Positions 11,713 to 23,744 of a stretch of 64,000 nt of DNA are shown here, in pieces. The notes under the pieces were generated by a model. The model made no database searches. It had not been told where the DNA came from and worked only from the letters and a program-made list of their open reading frames with translations. Positions within the stretch are counted from its first letter, which is position 1; every line of letters begins with the position of its first letter. The position numbers and the translations under genes were made by a program. Source of the stretch: Bryoerythrophyllum caledonicum (Eukaryota; Streptophyta; Bryopsida; Pottiales; Pottiaceae); the NCBI GenBank assembly GCA_963971425.1, contig OZ020518.1:10395989-10459988 (forward strand), written 5' to 3'.

Positions 11713-12951
11713 GAAGTCTTAGTCGGGTGGGAGCAGCTTTGGTGCAAGTGCAACTTTAGGTGCAAGCCCCACTCCAACAGCTGCGAGAGCAATCAGACCA
11801 CCCTGCAAGAAACAACTTCAACTAATCAGAACTCAGTGCCGCAATGAATCACTGAAAAGTTATTATTAAGAAGAATCATAAAGTACATAGTGTGAGGAGA
11901 ATGGAAAGCTAACCTTACGACGATCCACCTCTAGAGATACAACAAAGTCGTTGGTAAGCCGAACAATGATATCAGTGAATTTGTGACAATCATCTGCATG
12001 AGCGAGTGATTTCACTCTATGTCCACCTCCTCACCAAATCATTAACAATCAGTCTTCTTCAAAGCGTAGCAAGTTTCAGTTTGCATCAAAATTCACACTC
12101 CTTCGCACAAACTACAGATCACGAAGTGGAATGGTGAATGACTGAATGTGAAGTCGGGGCTTTTATCAGCCAAAATCGTCTGCTGCCATTCCCAATCGTG
12201 TCGATGACCACAAAAATCTTGCTCCCAAGATTGGCAAATTCAAGCAGTAATGAATGCTCCACCACTTTGATTGAGCTGGAATTGCAATCACCGTCTTTCG
12301 GAGTGGCAGCTCAGTAGAGGCTCCAATATCGTCTGCTTCTCAACATTTAGTTGCACGCTAAGTTTATGAATAGCGCCATATGAGATCAAGATTGATGTAG
12401 TATTTTCTGCTGAAAGCATGTCTTAACAGCCGTCACTGCAACCTTGATTTCCGTAATTCCGCTTTGAACACGATCTAGTCGTGGGCTTGAGCTGCGTTGC
12501 ACGGGTTTCGGTGAACTCTTGGTCGGTTGATATGCCCGGATCCAGGCACGGTTTTCAGCGATGCACGGATAAAGGACGGTCTACCTTAATGGGATGGAAG
12601 AGGGTTGGATATACCCCAATTTTATAGGCGTTGGCTATGGGTTTTTGTTGGTTATGGGGGAGCTTACGTTAAATGGAAAGGCGCCGTAGAATTAATGTGC
12701 TGTGAAGAGGAGTTGGAAAGCAGGTCCAGAAACTGGGACGCACAGACACGGTGTGAGTTTTTCTTGGGAAATGGACACATGATGCAGCGCTCACTCCCAC
12801 AAGATAGTTTCACTTAGATCCACACAGCCATGTATGCAGTCATAGGTTCTTGCATCTTGTTTGCTCTTGCAATGAAATATTTTCACAAAAAAAAACAACA
12901 GCATACGGTACCTGTGCTCAAAACTCCATGAAGGTCTCTTGAAGAAGTTAA

Positions 12952-14823
12952 ACTAACTCCTACATGACAAAAGTCCCCGAGTGGGCTTTTGCAAATCTTG
13001 GGCACGTTCCTATAGTTGCAATTTGTATTTACAATTCTTGAAGTTTTGTACAAAGGTGCAAGAAGACAAGAGTCGCATGAGAATCTCATTTTTATTCTCA
13101 TCGAGCCTATGAAAAAAAGTTTTGCCATCCCAAAGAAAACTTCTCCAGAGCGGGCACATTGGGCAACTCCAAAGACGTATGCTAGGACACTCCGTTATAT
13201 GTGAGATTTATTTTACTAGCAAGTGATAATATTTTCTTTCATATTTTTCAACATAAATACTTAGTTACAGTGAAAAATAGCATTTTAACCCCAAGTCAAA
13301 CATTTTCACACATTGTCGAGATAGGTACCCAAAAAATTTCTTCTGTTCCACATAAAACTTAGAAATCTGTAGATTTTTCACATTTTGTTTTTTTCCACAA
13401 CAATATGTGGTGTAAAAATGATTATTGGCCATTTGGATTCTCATACAAAAACATATCAATCCCTAAGGTGCCAAACAGTTTCACACCAAAAACACTTCAA
13501 AATTGTTGGACTATATAACAATTAATAAAGAAGGAAACAGAGACTTTGATTTCTAGTTTTGACCGTACGATCTCAAAAACGACTTATTTAGTAACATACT
13601 CACAAAATTTCATATACTTTGATCGCACAAATGGAAAGATTATAGTGTCTAAAGTCAAACAAGTGGTTCATTTTTGTCCTTGCATTCAGTGGATTGGCAG
13701 ACTTTGACTTCACTTGGTGTCGAATTTTTGCGCTACACAAGGTCTAAATCCATTACCATCGTGATAAGCATGATGTTAGTCCCTTGTACACCACTTTTTA
13801 GAGGTAGAGGAGGGGTGTAGCATATTCAAAACTATTGTTCAAGGAGTGGAGGTTCAAAAAGTACCAATTTGCGTGTTAATTTATTGTGAACTTAATATGC
13901 TTTAGATTGATAATCCGAATGGTCAACAAGAAGATTTACACCACATATTGTTGTGGAGAAAATAAAAGTGAGAACTATAAAGATCTCTAGGTTTGATGTG
14001 GAAAAGAAGAAGTTTTTTTGGTACCTTGATCAACAATGTGACACAATGTATGAAAATGTTTGACTTGGGTTAATATGATATTTTTCACAAAAGACAATTT
14101 TTTTTTGACAATATGAAGGGAAAAGATATTTCTTGATAGTATGAAAATCTCACGTTCAATAGAGTGTCCTAGCAAAAGATTTTGGAGATTCTCAACGTGC
14201 CTACTTTCCCCGTATGAAATTCAAAACCTTATAACTTTTTCATTATATGTCGGATTTAGGAAACAAATGTCCTTCTAGTGAGGTCTTAGTAATTTCCTTC
14301 TATGGTAAAAATTTCAAAGAGGAATGTTGGAAATTGACACCATAGAAACCTAATAGAACTTTCAAAAAGCCCATTTCTAACACTTGGTCCTTTAGGGGTT
14401 AAGTTCACAGAAATAATAAAATGTGAATTGATAATTTTTGAACCTCCACTCCTTGCACAATTATTTTGAATTTGCTATATCCCTTTACTAACCCTTAAAA
14501 ATGGTGTACAAGGAACTAGTATCATGCCTTACATGATGGTAATGAATTTAGATCTTGCGTAGTGCAAAAATTTAATACCAAGTGAAGTCAAAGTCTGTTG
14601 ATCCACTCGATGCATGGAAGAAGATGAACCATTTTCTCAACTCCAAACACTGTAGTTGTTCAATCTGTGTTGTCAAAGTCTATGAAATGTTATTTGAAAG
14701 TCTTAACTGAAATCCTACGGTGACAATTGGAAGTAGAAGTTTTTGATTCCTTCTATACTCATTGGGCTAGAATAAATAGTTCTGAATTGTTTTTGGTGTG
14801 AAATTTTAAAGGATTTTTAGGGG
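12952..14823 (+). mobile_element. TTAA-type element family P1, copy A (split by copy B)
   Basis: The left part (12952-13455) and right part (14403-14823) together align with the intact P1 copy at 34102-35043: 'cttgggcacgttcc' near the start, 'aacctccactccttgcac' in the middle, TTTTTAGGGG at the end. The flanks are TTAA (12948-12951) and CTAA (14824-14827). An inverted P1 copy interrupts it. It is non-coding. Confidence 0.6.
13460..14398 (-). mobile_element. TTAA-type element family P1, copy B (nested, inverted)
   Basis: A 939-bp segment reads on the minus strand as CCCCTAAAGGACCAAGTG through to GGCACCTTAGGGA, with flanks TTAA (14399-14402) and TCAA (13456-13459). Its interior matches 34102-35043. 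It splits copy A, so it inserted later and in opposite orientation. There is no open frame. Confidence 0.7.
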
Positions 14824-14911
14824 CTAAGAACAAGGACAAGAAAAATTAAGTCAATAAAGAGCAACCAAAAGGACTCTTGCATTGTTATGATTCATACAAG
14901 ACCTTAATCAA

Positions 14912-15847
14912 CCCCTAAATTACCAAGTCATATTCAAAAACACTTATAAACTGCTTGTTTTAGTGCAATGAATAAGGAAGAAATCCAAAACTTTTATTTC
15001 TAGATTTATACGTAGGGTCTCACTTCACAGTTATTAAGTAAAATACTCACAATGTTTCATAAACTTTGAAAGATTATAGTGTTTGAAGTACATAAATGGG
15101 TTCATTTGCTTCCCTACGTTTAGTAGATGAGCAAACTTTGACTTCACTTTGTGTCCAATTTTTGCATTAAACAAAGTCTAAATTCATTACCACCATGTTA
15201 AGCATGATATCAGTTCCATGTACACCAATTTTTAGAGGTAAAAAAAGGTGTAGCATATTCAAAAACATTGTGCAAGGACTGGAGGTTCAAAATTTGTCAA
15301 TTCACAATTTATTTTTTTGTGAACTTAATGTGGTTTAGAATGGAAATTCAAATGGTCAAAGAAATGGCTCACACCACATAATGCCGTTGGAAAAACAAAA
15401 AGTAAAAATTATGAAGATCTCTGAGTATTAAAATGTGGAAAGGAAGAAGATTTTTTGGTACCTTGCCCAACAATGAGCAACAATGTGTGGAAATGTTTGA
15501 CTTGGATTAATATGCTATTTTTCACTAAAGACAAGAGATTTTTTTGAAAATGTCGAAGGGAATAATATTTTTTGCTATTATTGAAAATCTCACATTCAAT
15601 GGAGTGTCTAAATTTTTTTTTTGGAGTTGCCCGACGTGCCCGCTTTCCTCAATTTGAACTTTAAACCCTATAACTTTTTCACTTAGGAAAAAATTATAGT
15701 AGGATTTAGGAAAAAATGGACTCATAAAAAGATTTTTGTAATATCCATCTCAATAAAAAATTCAAAAAAGAATGTTATAAATTGACACAGGAGGAACCAG
15801 CTCAAACCTTCAAAAGTCCCTTGAAGGGACTCTTGGTAATTTAGGGG
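14912..15847 (-). mobile_element. TTAA-type element family P1, copy C
   Basis: A 936-bp segment with a perfect 16-bp terminal inverted repeat, CCCCTAAATTACCAAG, is flanked by TCAA (14908-14911) and TTAA (15848-15851). The interior matches the other P1 copies in minus orientation. CCC-starting ends with TTAA flanks are the hallmark of piggyBac-type target choice; no transposase is present. Confidence 0.72.
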
Positions 15848-15851
15848 TTAA

Positions 15852-18500
15852 AGAAGAAAAACAAAAAAAGCGGTTAATCCCTACATGAGCCAAGGCGTTT
15901 TATAGAAACTCTAAATTTTGGAGTGGGATTGGTGTGCTTTGGTGTGCTTTGGAGAAGATTTGGAATTAAAAAATTCAATGTTTTTGCCAGTGTATGTGGT
16001 TTGGCAGGCATACCTAGCGTTAGTTTTTTTTCAAAAAATTTTATGTCTTTTGTTATTTCTAAAAACACCGAATACAACCGAAGAGTTGCCAAAAATGTTG
16101 GAAACTGGGATTTATTGTGAGCGTTTTGAGTCATAATGGATGAAAAACATGATCAAATTGCACAAAACATATAAATTCTGAAAGTCATGAAGTAATTACA
16201 TTGTGAAAATGCTTCATATAAAAAATAAAGGCGATGAACTATAACATGTTTTTCAAAGCTAGGGGGGTCCATTGTTTGGCAAAGTTGTAGAAATTCAATG
16301 TAAGAGAAGGGAAAGTGAGACTTATAGACTGTATGAAGGAATAAAAGTTATTAATGCAACAATATTGGACACAACACTAAAAATCAAGGCAAATCTGACA
16401 ACTATACAAATTATTAACGCAGAAGTCAAGGCCAAATTGACACTATACCACACATAAGCATGGTACGAGGTTCAATACCCTTTTGGATGTCATACAACCG
16501 GAGACTTGCCAAAAATGTTGGAAAACGACAAAAAATATGTTTTGTCTCTATAGAGTTTGACAACTCTCTCCCGAATAACGTTGCTTTGAGTGGGACCCCA
16601 TGACCAAAATCTCTCATGGCCAAATTCCCAGGCAGTACAAGCTCAGGCATAAAATCCCGCGCATGAGTAGAAATTGGTTTGGGCAACGATATTTGCGTAG
16701 TGGGTAGTTGAAAATGTGTATGGTATTACCTCGGGAGATTCCCTTCGATGAGGGACTTATGGAAGGGAGGTGCCCTCTTTGTTGGGACCTCTCTTCCAAT
16801 GAGCCCTTCACAAAAGAGACTCTTGCTACAATGATATGATATCCGGGCACTACTGCACCACATCTAATGTACCACATTCGATGCATTCCAATCATGTCTG
16901 ATCCAACTTTACTTATAAATTTGTGCAATAGATTTGCAGATCCAATAACTCAATTTGAGGTATGATCCCTTGAAATATGTATTCACAAAATGAATACACA
17001 AAATAAGCCTTTGAATCAATCCCTTCTTTGCAGATGTGGTGACATTCTTTTTTTTACAAAATTTGATAATTAGGTCTACATTGCAACGCTTTACACCCAA
17101 AAATAAAAACTCAAAGGTCATAAGCCAAATATTTGGAATATGCAATGCAAAGTGAGAGGAGAAGCCATATATCCCTTAGCACTATTAAGGATTAAGTTAT
17201 ATTGTAAATCCCTTTTTACTATGCTCAACTCATTTATTGTTACTTCAAGAGAATTGTTGCCACTATAGTAACACCTTCTACATGGTAATATATAGTGTAC
17301 ATTTGTATGTACGTGACCAACATCAAGTTATCTTTTTTTGGCATGATCTATTTCTTCTAAGAAGTAGAACTCTAGTGTTTGAGAGGGGTCTAATATGAAT
17401 AGAGTGTTGTTTGTTTCAATACTAAGTTTATGTCTAGAGGACATAGTTTAGTGGTATGGAACTACTCTTCCTTCTCAAGGTTATACACTAAGACACAAAT
17501 ACCTAGTAACCAGGAAAACGTAACTAGGCACATGTGCCAAGGAATGGACGAAGTGACTAGTGATGTTTTTGAAGGTATTTCCAGCTGAGTTAATCGGGAT
17601 TTTTTACCCTAAACCTTGGTCAAGCTGGGTCTCTTTAGTGCAAAATCCAAGCTATGTTGTATGGCTCCCTCGATTGGTATGGTGTGCTATTGGTTTGATG
17701 TTTGTTAGGGCCGCTTCACACCTAACGCTTGAGTCGAGAGGTCGTTGGTTTTCACCAATGAGATTGCTAGAATGGCCAAAGTTTGGCCTTTGGGCCATTA
17801 CACTTGTGCCCAAAGTCCAAAGGCTGTCGCCCTTCATTGTGCCTACACGACAACTCTTTTAGAGAGTTTTGGCGCCATAGGGGCGGCCTCTCAAGTGCAA
17901 ACTTGGGTTGCTATATTTAGCTGACCCAAACTTCCTTCAAGAGGCCGTCAACTTCCTTCAATTTATACTATTTAATGTATGTCTTTAGACCAAAGAGTTT
18001 GGCCTCTCGCCATTGTTTGGGCCTAAATCTTTATAGACAGTCCCTCGACTTGGGCAAGTGAGAAGCAACCCTTACAATTATGCCTCGGTATCACCATAAT
18101 ATCAAAGTGGTATCGAAACAATATCACATGAATATCACCTAGATATCAGTTGGGAAACACATTGTTCTAAACTCTTGAGACTAGCAATTTTTCTAGACAA
18201 TGTTCAAGATATGGAGTAGAGGTGAGGTTTTTCTAGATTTTTCATGATGTAAGGTAGGACAACCTAGAATCGACCAACAAACCCAACACCACTCCTTTCT
18301 ATACCCTCCTTAGATTCCAAGGAGGAAATGCAGCCTGTCCTTACATGACTACATTTCCTCCCTGAAATCTAGGAAGGATACAGAAGGGAGCAGTATTGGG
18401 TCACCGGCCGGTTTTGGGTTGTCCCACCTTATTGTTCTTCTCACACCTCACAAGAGCAACAACCAAAGGACGCACACCTAAAAACCCTCACTGCACCTGA
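15852..18500. other. Intergenic repeat-rich DNA, no gene seen
   Basis: There is no supportable gene. A weak LINE 3'-end relic may lie near 17340-17440. About 17745-18055 is the inverted copy of the dispersed repeat at 1256-1575. The 100-codon frame at 17560 falls largely in that repeat and is not credited. Confidence 0.4.
17745..18055 (-). repeat. Dispersed ~310-bp repeat, copy 2
   Basis: This is the reverse complement of 1256-1575, sharing 'gagagttttggcgcc' and 'gaggccgtcaacttcctt'. Neither copy has flanking duplications that I can define. Confidence 0.55.
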
Positions 18501-18841
18501 AACCAAACAGAGGTGAAATCTATGGGCCAGTAGCGGGTTCGAGTTCAGTGACGGTTTTTGGTACCCTTCTCTCTCCCACAAACCTCACTCACAATTTACA
18601 CTCAATAATTGCAACCCGGTCATTCATACAGCCAAGAATTTCGAGCATGAGGGGCGAAGAAGACGCATATTTCCACCTCAAAAAAATCATTAGGGTTGCC
18701 AACAAATTCAGCTCCACAATCCACGACGTGCCAGTTACTCGCCATGATTTTTGAATTCATGGCGTAGAAAACGATGCATACAATTCGTGGCGTAGAAAAC
18801 GATGCCCGATGATTCCATGGCTGGGGTTGCATAATTTAGTT

Positions 18842-18859
18842 GAGAGAGAGAGAGAGAGA
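18842..18859 (+). repeat. (GA)n microsatellite in the 5' leader of the transporter gene
   Basis: Nine GA units lie about 100 bp upstream of the transporter ATG at 18961. GA/CT runs are common in plant core promoters and leaders; any regulatory role here is inference. Confidence 0.7.
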
Positions 18860-18960
18860 AGATTGCCGGGATTGCGACTTGGAGGTGGATTGGATGTTTG
18901 TTTCAGGGTTTTTCTTGTAAATAGTTTGATGGTTGGAGCATTTCCAGAAGTAAGTTAGGG

Positions 18961-21055
18961 ATGGAGAGGACAGGGCGATGGATGCTGGGCATGGCGTACG
19001 TGATTGCGGTGGCGGTGATCTGGGTCATCGCCAGCTTCGTGGTGCAGTCCGTGGTGGGCGCGGGCGTGTCGCCGTTCCTCATCACGTATCTCTGCAACTC
19101 GCTCTTCATCGTGTACCTCCCCGTCGTGGAGGCCGGGAGAAAGCTCTCGCAGTGGAGAAGAGCGGGGCACGAGAGCACCGAGGGCGCGCCCGCGGCGGAG
19201 AAGGAGAAGGAGACCGTGCACTTGTTGGAGGAGAATCCAAACCCTAACTCTGGAGGAGCTGCGGTGAAAGAACAACTCAGGGTTTCTGAGGAAAGTGAAG
19301 TGAAGAAGAACCGTGAGTGGAGCAGACGAGAAATCGCTCACGTGAGCCTCCTCATTTGCCCGTTCTGGTTCCTGGCGCAGTTCACCTTCAACTTGTCTCT
19401 CCGGTACACGACTGTCACGGTAACGTGTTTTCAGAAACCCTAAACCTGTTTGGAATGATGTTTATATGATGGTGAAGATGTTCTGTGCAGAAACCCTAAA
19501 CCTGTCTGTGATTTCATACTCTCGGAATGATGTTTGAAAGGTGGTGAATTCATGTGATCACATGGCTGCTGTCGTTTGCAACAGAGTTGTGTCCATGAGT
19601 CGATATTAGAGTGATTTGTAAGATGAGATGCCCCCTCTTTTTTTTCATTGTTTGAATACCTTGGCTGACGTTCTGAAAGAGTTCTTTGTAGTCGTTTGGA
19701 CATGAATTGGCATCTGACCGTGTGTTGCGCTTTTGTGCAGTCGAACACAATCCTGAGCAGCTCTTCCAGCCTGTTCACGTTCCTGTTTTCGCTGGCGCTT
19801 CTGAACGAGCAGTTCAAGTGGTCGAAGCTAGTGAGCGTGCTCTTGTGCATGGTTGGCACCATAACTGTGACCCTGGCAGACTCCACGGAACTGGGCGGGT
19901 CCTTCTGGAGAGCGGGGTTCGGCGACATTCTGTGCCTGTTTTCGGCTCTAGTGTATGCGCTTTACAGCACCTTGCTGCGGAAGCGGTTGCCTGACGAAGA
20001 CGCCGGCGAAGGGAAGGCCAGTACAGCCCTGTTTTTTGGCTACCTCGGTCTCTTCAATGCTCTTCTTCTGGGACCTGTGGCCCTGATTGTGCACTTCACG
20101 GGACTGGAGACGTTTCACCGGCTCACCTTGTCTCAAATCGGCCTCATTGTTGGCAAAGGTTTGCATCTCTTCCCACTTCTTTCTGTTCTCCTTGTTTCTT
20201 ATGGTTCGATCTTGTTTGTCCTGACGTCGCATTCATTTTCAATCAAGAAGATACCCCCTCTTTTGACTGCTCTTTCCTCACTCTAAGAAGAAGAAGAGCT
20301 TGGTGGCGTTCTTCAATTCTGTCAATGCAATAGAGCTTGGTGATATCTAAAATCGTTTGTCATCTTTGAGAGTGAAGAAAGAGTTTGCATGAGATAACTA
20401 GTCCCCTTCCTCTCGTCTGAGGTGATTGATAACACTTTTTAGAGCTAGTTTTAATTGAAAAAAGAGGTGGGGTATCCGATTGAAACTTCAGGAAGAACTC
20501 CATCGTTTTACTGAATTTCTTCCCAATTCCTTTCTAACTTATTCAGTCGATCGACCTGAGTCCACTCTTAAACGTCAAAAGGTGCCACCGGTGGCCACAG
20601 TATTCTACATGTATGGTGTCGTATTCAAACATGATAAGGTTCACATGTTAGTTGAAGAATCATGTAAGTCTTGCTAAACTTTTTGTAGTAAAATACGTGC
20701 CTGTACATGCGGTTCCCCACTGACGTTTAGTTTCACCTTTGTTTCAATCTTGGCAGGGCTCCTGGACAACGTGCTGAGCGACTACCTGTGGGCGAAAGCT
20801 GTGTTGTTAACGACTCCAACAGCGGCCACCACCGGCCTGACCATCCAAGTTCCCATTGCAGGCGTGGTGGATTCGTTGCGTGGGAAGCTCCCATCTCCAT
20901 TGAGCATCGTAGGCGCCGCGGCGGTTCTGCTGGGATTCTTTGGGATCAATGAGCCTGCAACGGGGTGCTTTGGGTCCCCGGGAGAGGAGGAAGAGGTGGA
21001 GGAAGAGCCTGGGTTTGCAAATGTGAAGCGGAGTGCAAATGTGATTCCTTTGTAG
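18961..21055 (+). CDS. SLC35F-like EamA/drug-metabolite transporter (391 aa, 3 exons)
   Basis: This is a multi-pass membrane carrier of the SLC35F5/yeast Thi74 type, probably in an endomembrane; its substrate cannot be told. Exons are 18961-19419, 19741-20158 and 20757-21055, all with GT-AG introns, and the frame closes at TAG. The first exon holds two hydrophobic segments, an acidic loop (about residues 60-125) and the family's CPFWFLAQFTFNLSLRYTTVT segment. Exon 2 begins SNTILSSSSSLFTFLFSL, the EamA signature, and continues LVSVLLCMVGTITVTLAD. Exon 3 begins the conserved LLDNVLSDYLWAKAVLLTTPTAA segment and ends in a Glu-rich tail. About ten membrane segments are expected. Intron 2 carries a P4-type element relic (20566-20733). 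A nucleotide-sugar transporter is the main alternative, but the motifs fit SLC35F5 better. Confidence 0.85.
20566..20733. mobile_element. P4 TTAA-element relic in transporter intron 2
   Basis: It starts CTCTTAAACGTC and ends with 'ccccactgacgttta', matching both ends of the intact P4 copy at 25675-25950, with the internal words 'ggccacagtattctacatg' and 'cacatgttagttgaagaatc'. The interior is partly deleted and the flanking TTAA is lost. Confidence 0.6.
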
Positions 21056-22523
21056 GGAAAACTTATTCCTGTAACTTTCCTTGTAACATAGTAGGTAGGT
21101 GTAGGCTCCCATTCATTATCCTGGTATGGTGGACCATCCCAGAGTGTACATATTGATACTCTTGAATTCATATATGGAGAAATAAAAGTGAAAACACAAG
21201 TAAAGATAGCGACAAAAGCGTTTGTGTAGTTTTACTTTTTACTTACCCGCGGCTCATATTATGCATCTTTTTACCTTAAATGTACGATGGTACAAATTGT
21301 GAATAGAACTTTTACGTAGGGTTGAGGTTTCAAGTATTTCATTTTAGATAACGTGAAACTTCAATTAATGTAGAGTTTATGTACACTAATTTTTTTGGTG
21401 AAACCAGTGGAACTTTAGTATGACAACATACAGTTGCAACATTGTACTTCAAGCAAATAGAGACCCACAACTTGTCATTGCCCTAGAAAACCATGTCCAT
21501 AATTGCTACACCAAATTATAATCTACTAGTGGGCAACTACAATAACACCTAGGATCTAACAGACTTGCAGATGACTTAACCAAAGTCCGGCAATAAGTAA
21601 AGACTTCTAGATGATTTGACCAAAGTCAACCAATAAGTAATGAGATTCACAAAGTTATCTACAAATACATGATTTATCCAAAAGTTATCACAAGTACATA
21701 ATTTATCCACAAGTTATCCACGGGTACATGATTTGACCTGAGATTCACAAAGTTATCTACAAATACATGATTTATCCAAAAGTTATCACAAGTACATAAT
21801 TTATCCACAAGTTATCCACGGGTACATGATTTGACCAGAGATTCTCACAGTTATCCACAAATTCATGATTTAACCAAAGTCATGGTTTGACGAGAGATTC
21901 TCATAGTTATCCACAAGTACATGATTTGGCCGAAGTCAGGAAATGAGTAAAGAAATTCTTACAATTATCCACAATACAATACAATACAGGAATTAGGGAT
22001 TCTTTAAGAGCTTTTTCATTTATCCACCTCTTGTTTGTGTGACACTTATATTCCAAAGTTTGAGGAAAACAGTGATATTATCAAGAGTGATAAGGGATAT
22101 TAACTAGTCAAACTAGGGAAATTGGTATAGGGAAATCAAGGTGTGCTATTAACAAGGGTGATATTATCAAGGTTAGACCCTAGGCAACATCCCAAGGCCC
22201 GGCAAAAAAACACATCTAGAAATAGCCTTCTAGATTGAGATTTCTTTAAGAAAGTGCTGGATGAAACAATGTCCTCTTTTCCCCTCAAGATACAAAAAGC
22301 AAAAGGGAAGGTGACACCTCTATGAATGATCAAAATTGTTGTCAATTATGAAGGTAAACAAGCGATAATATCCCTAAAAAAAAAAACAAGGACTTTCACA
22401 CTCCATCACTATGAAAACGTGTACAAATGGAAGCCTGAGAGATGGTCATTGTGGGCTCTCTCATCGTAAACTATTCAGTTTAAAGTGTGCTCTGAGGGAA
22501 GCAACTTCACTAAACCACCCACC
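21056..22523. other. Intergenic between transporter and uL24m genes
   Basis: It holds the 3' flank of the transporter, the tandem repeat at 21570-21970 and the 3' flank of the uL24m gene. No additional gene is seen. Confidence 0.5.
21570..21970 (+). repeat. Tandem repeat with a 98-bp unit and shorter sub-units
   Basis: Units 21642-21739 and 21740-21837 are almost identical. They are built from shorter repeats of the type 'gttatccac' with 'gtacatgatttgacc'. Degenerate half-units flank them on both sides. There is no coding potential. Confidence 0.8.
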
Positions 22524-23744
22524 TCACTTCAAAAGCTGTGGAAGCCCGGGAGTCCCATCTTCTCCGCCAAGAGTCCTCTCCAACACAACATCCTTCGGCG
22601 TGTCCTTCAAACCAGCTGCAATGCACCAACCACCACATCAACGAAGGTACAGGTACCTTAATGGAATACACTTCCAAATCAGCCACCTAAAAATCATCAG
22701 AAATCAGTCCCTCCAAATCTGCAACATATCAAAATTCAACATATGCAGCAACGGACTCTAAACATGCTCAGGAAAAACGCCTACTTGATGAAAAAAATGC
22801 GTCGTTCACAATTATATCTGATTCCATCACTTGGAAAATCACTGGTGGCCACAGTATTCTATATGTACAATGTCGTATTTGAACATGATGAGGTTCACAT
22901 ATTGAAATGAAGGTTCACATGTTAGTTGAAGAATCTTCAATCCAAAGGTGTAAGTCTTGCTAAACCTTGATACATTTTTTGTATACGACCTTGACAGCTT
23001 GTTTCTAGAAGAGATTGACGCACAGAATCTAGTCAAATTATGCAGCTGCAAGGAATACGTTTGGATTCCATGCACATGTTGGTTGGAAGTGATAAGGGAT
23101 GAGGTTACAGACCTATAGTAGGGCGAGGTTTCCGTCTCTCCAGCAGTATTGCCGGCCGAGGAATGATGCTCCCAGATGCTGTGCCTCCAGTGGAAACCCT
23201 AACCTTGGTGCCGTCCTCCAAGTATCTGTACGCAGCTCGGCAGGGAGCACTGTAATCACACAACAGGTTTTGTGTGAGAAGATGCAAGTACCATGGGTTA
23301 AGAAGATTGCATCTGTGTACTCTACTCACCCATTGACAGGATCGATCAGCTGCACGTTCGAGACGTGCATGGGCGCCTCCATGGTTATGATGCCTCCGGG
23401 ATTACCCTCCGTCTTCTTCAAATGCTTCTTCACCTGCAAACACAAAAGCGGGTCACATTCCTAAACCCTAAAATCCTCGACGTATTCTACCACAGAAGCG
23501 TACCAGATTTCTGCCTTCAATGAGGACCCTGTTCTGGGCGCGAATCACCTTCATCACCGTCCCAGTTAGCCCCGCGTCCCTGCCTGCCATCACCATGACC
23601 TGCACTCAAAACATCCCCCACAACTCAAACTCTAAACCAAAACCAACCACCTGTTGTAAACCCTAAACCAAGCCTTCCTCTCACCTTGTCGCCGCGGAGA
23701 ATTTTCCATTGCTTGAACACCTTCACCGCCGCCTTGTAACCCAT
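22524..23744 (-). CDS. Ribosomal protein uL24, mitochondrial type (KOW domain, 162 aa, 5 exons)
   Basis: This is a large-subunit ribosomal protein that binds rRNA early in assembly; its likeness to the plant KOW protein assigned to mitochondria suggests that location. Exons on the minus strand are 23744-23685, 23599-23504, 23433-23330, 23249-23113 and 22615-22524; all introns are GT-AG and the frame closes with TGA. The KOW motif is [20 protein letters not shown] (residues 17-36). It is followed by [15 protein letters not shown], the bacterial-L24-like [14 protein letters not shown], and [14 protein letters not shown]. The last exon supplies [15 protein letters not shown], the family's C-terminal block; without it the frame would stop early at PTIGL. 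Intron 4 contains a P4 relic. It is divergent from RPB3 across 328 bp. There is no obvious cleavable presequence. Confidence 0.88.
22838..22990. mobile_element. P4 TTAA-element relic in uL24m intron 4
   Basis: It carries the P4 interior words 'ggccacagtattctatatg', 'cacatgttagttgaagaatcttcaatcc' in part, and 'cttgctaaacc'. The ends are lost. Confidence 0.55.

Larger units (their letters stand above)
8216..12586. mobile_element. Complete pogo-type (Tc1/mariner superfamily) DNA transposon
   Basis: The ends are inverted repeats matching at 23 of 25 positions, beginning AGGTAGACCGTCCTT, and are flanked by TA on both sides (8214-8215 and 12587-12588). TA duplication and this element type agree with the DDD transposase carried on the minus strand (8673-10841). 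The 4371-bp element includes about 1.7 kb upstream of the transposase frame that may hold a 5' exon and promoter. Well-matched ends plus a long open frame suggest it moved recently; activity itself cannot be read from sequence. Confidence 0.88.

Noticed and set aside
23099..23113. uL24m ending at PRPTIGL stop in exon 4
   Set aside because: A GT donor there joins in phase to 22615-22524, which encodes the family's conserved C-terminal block.
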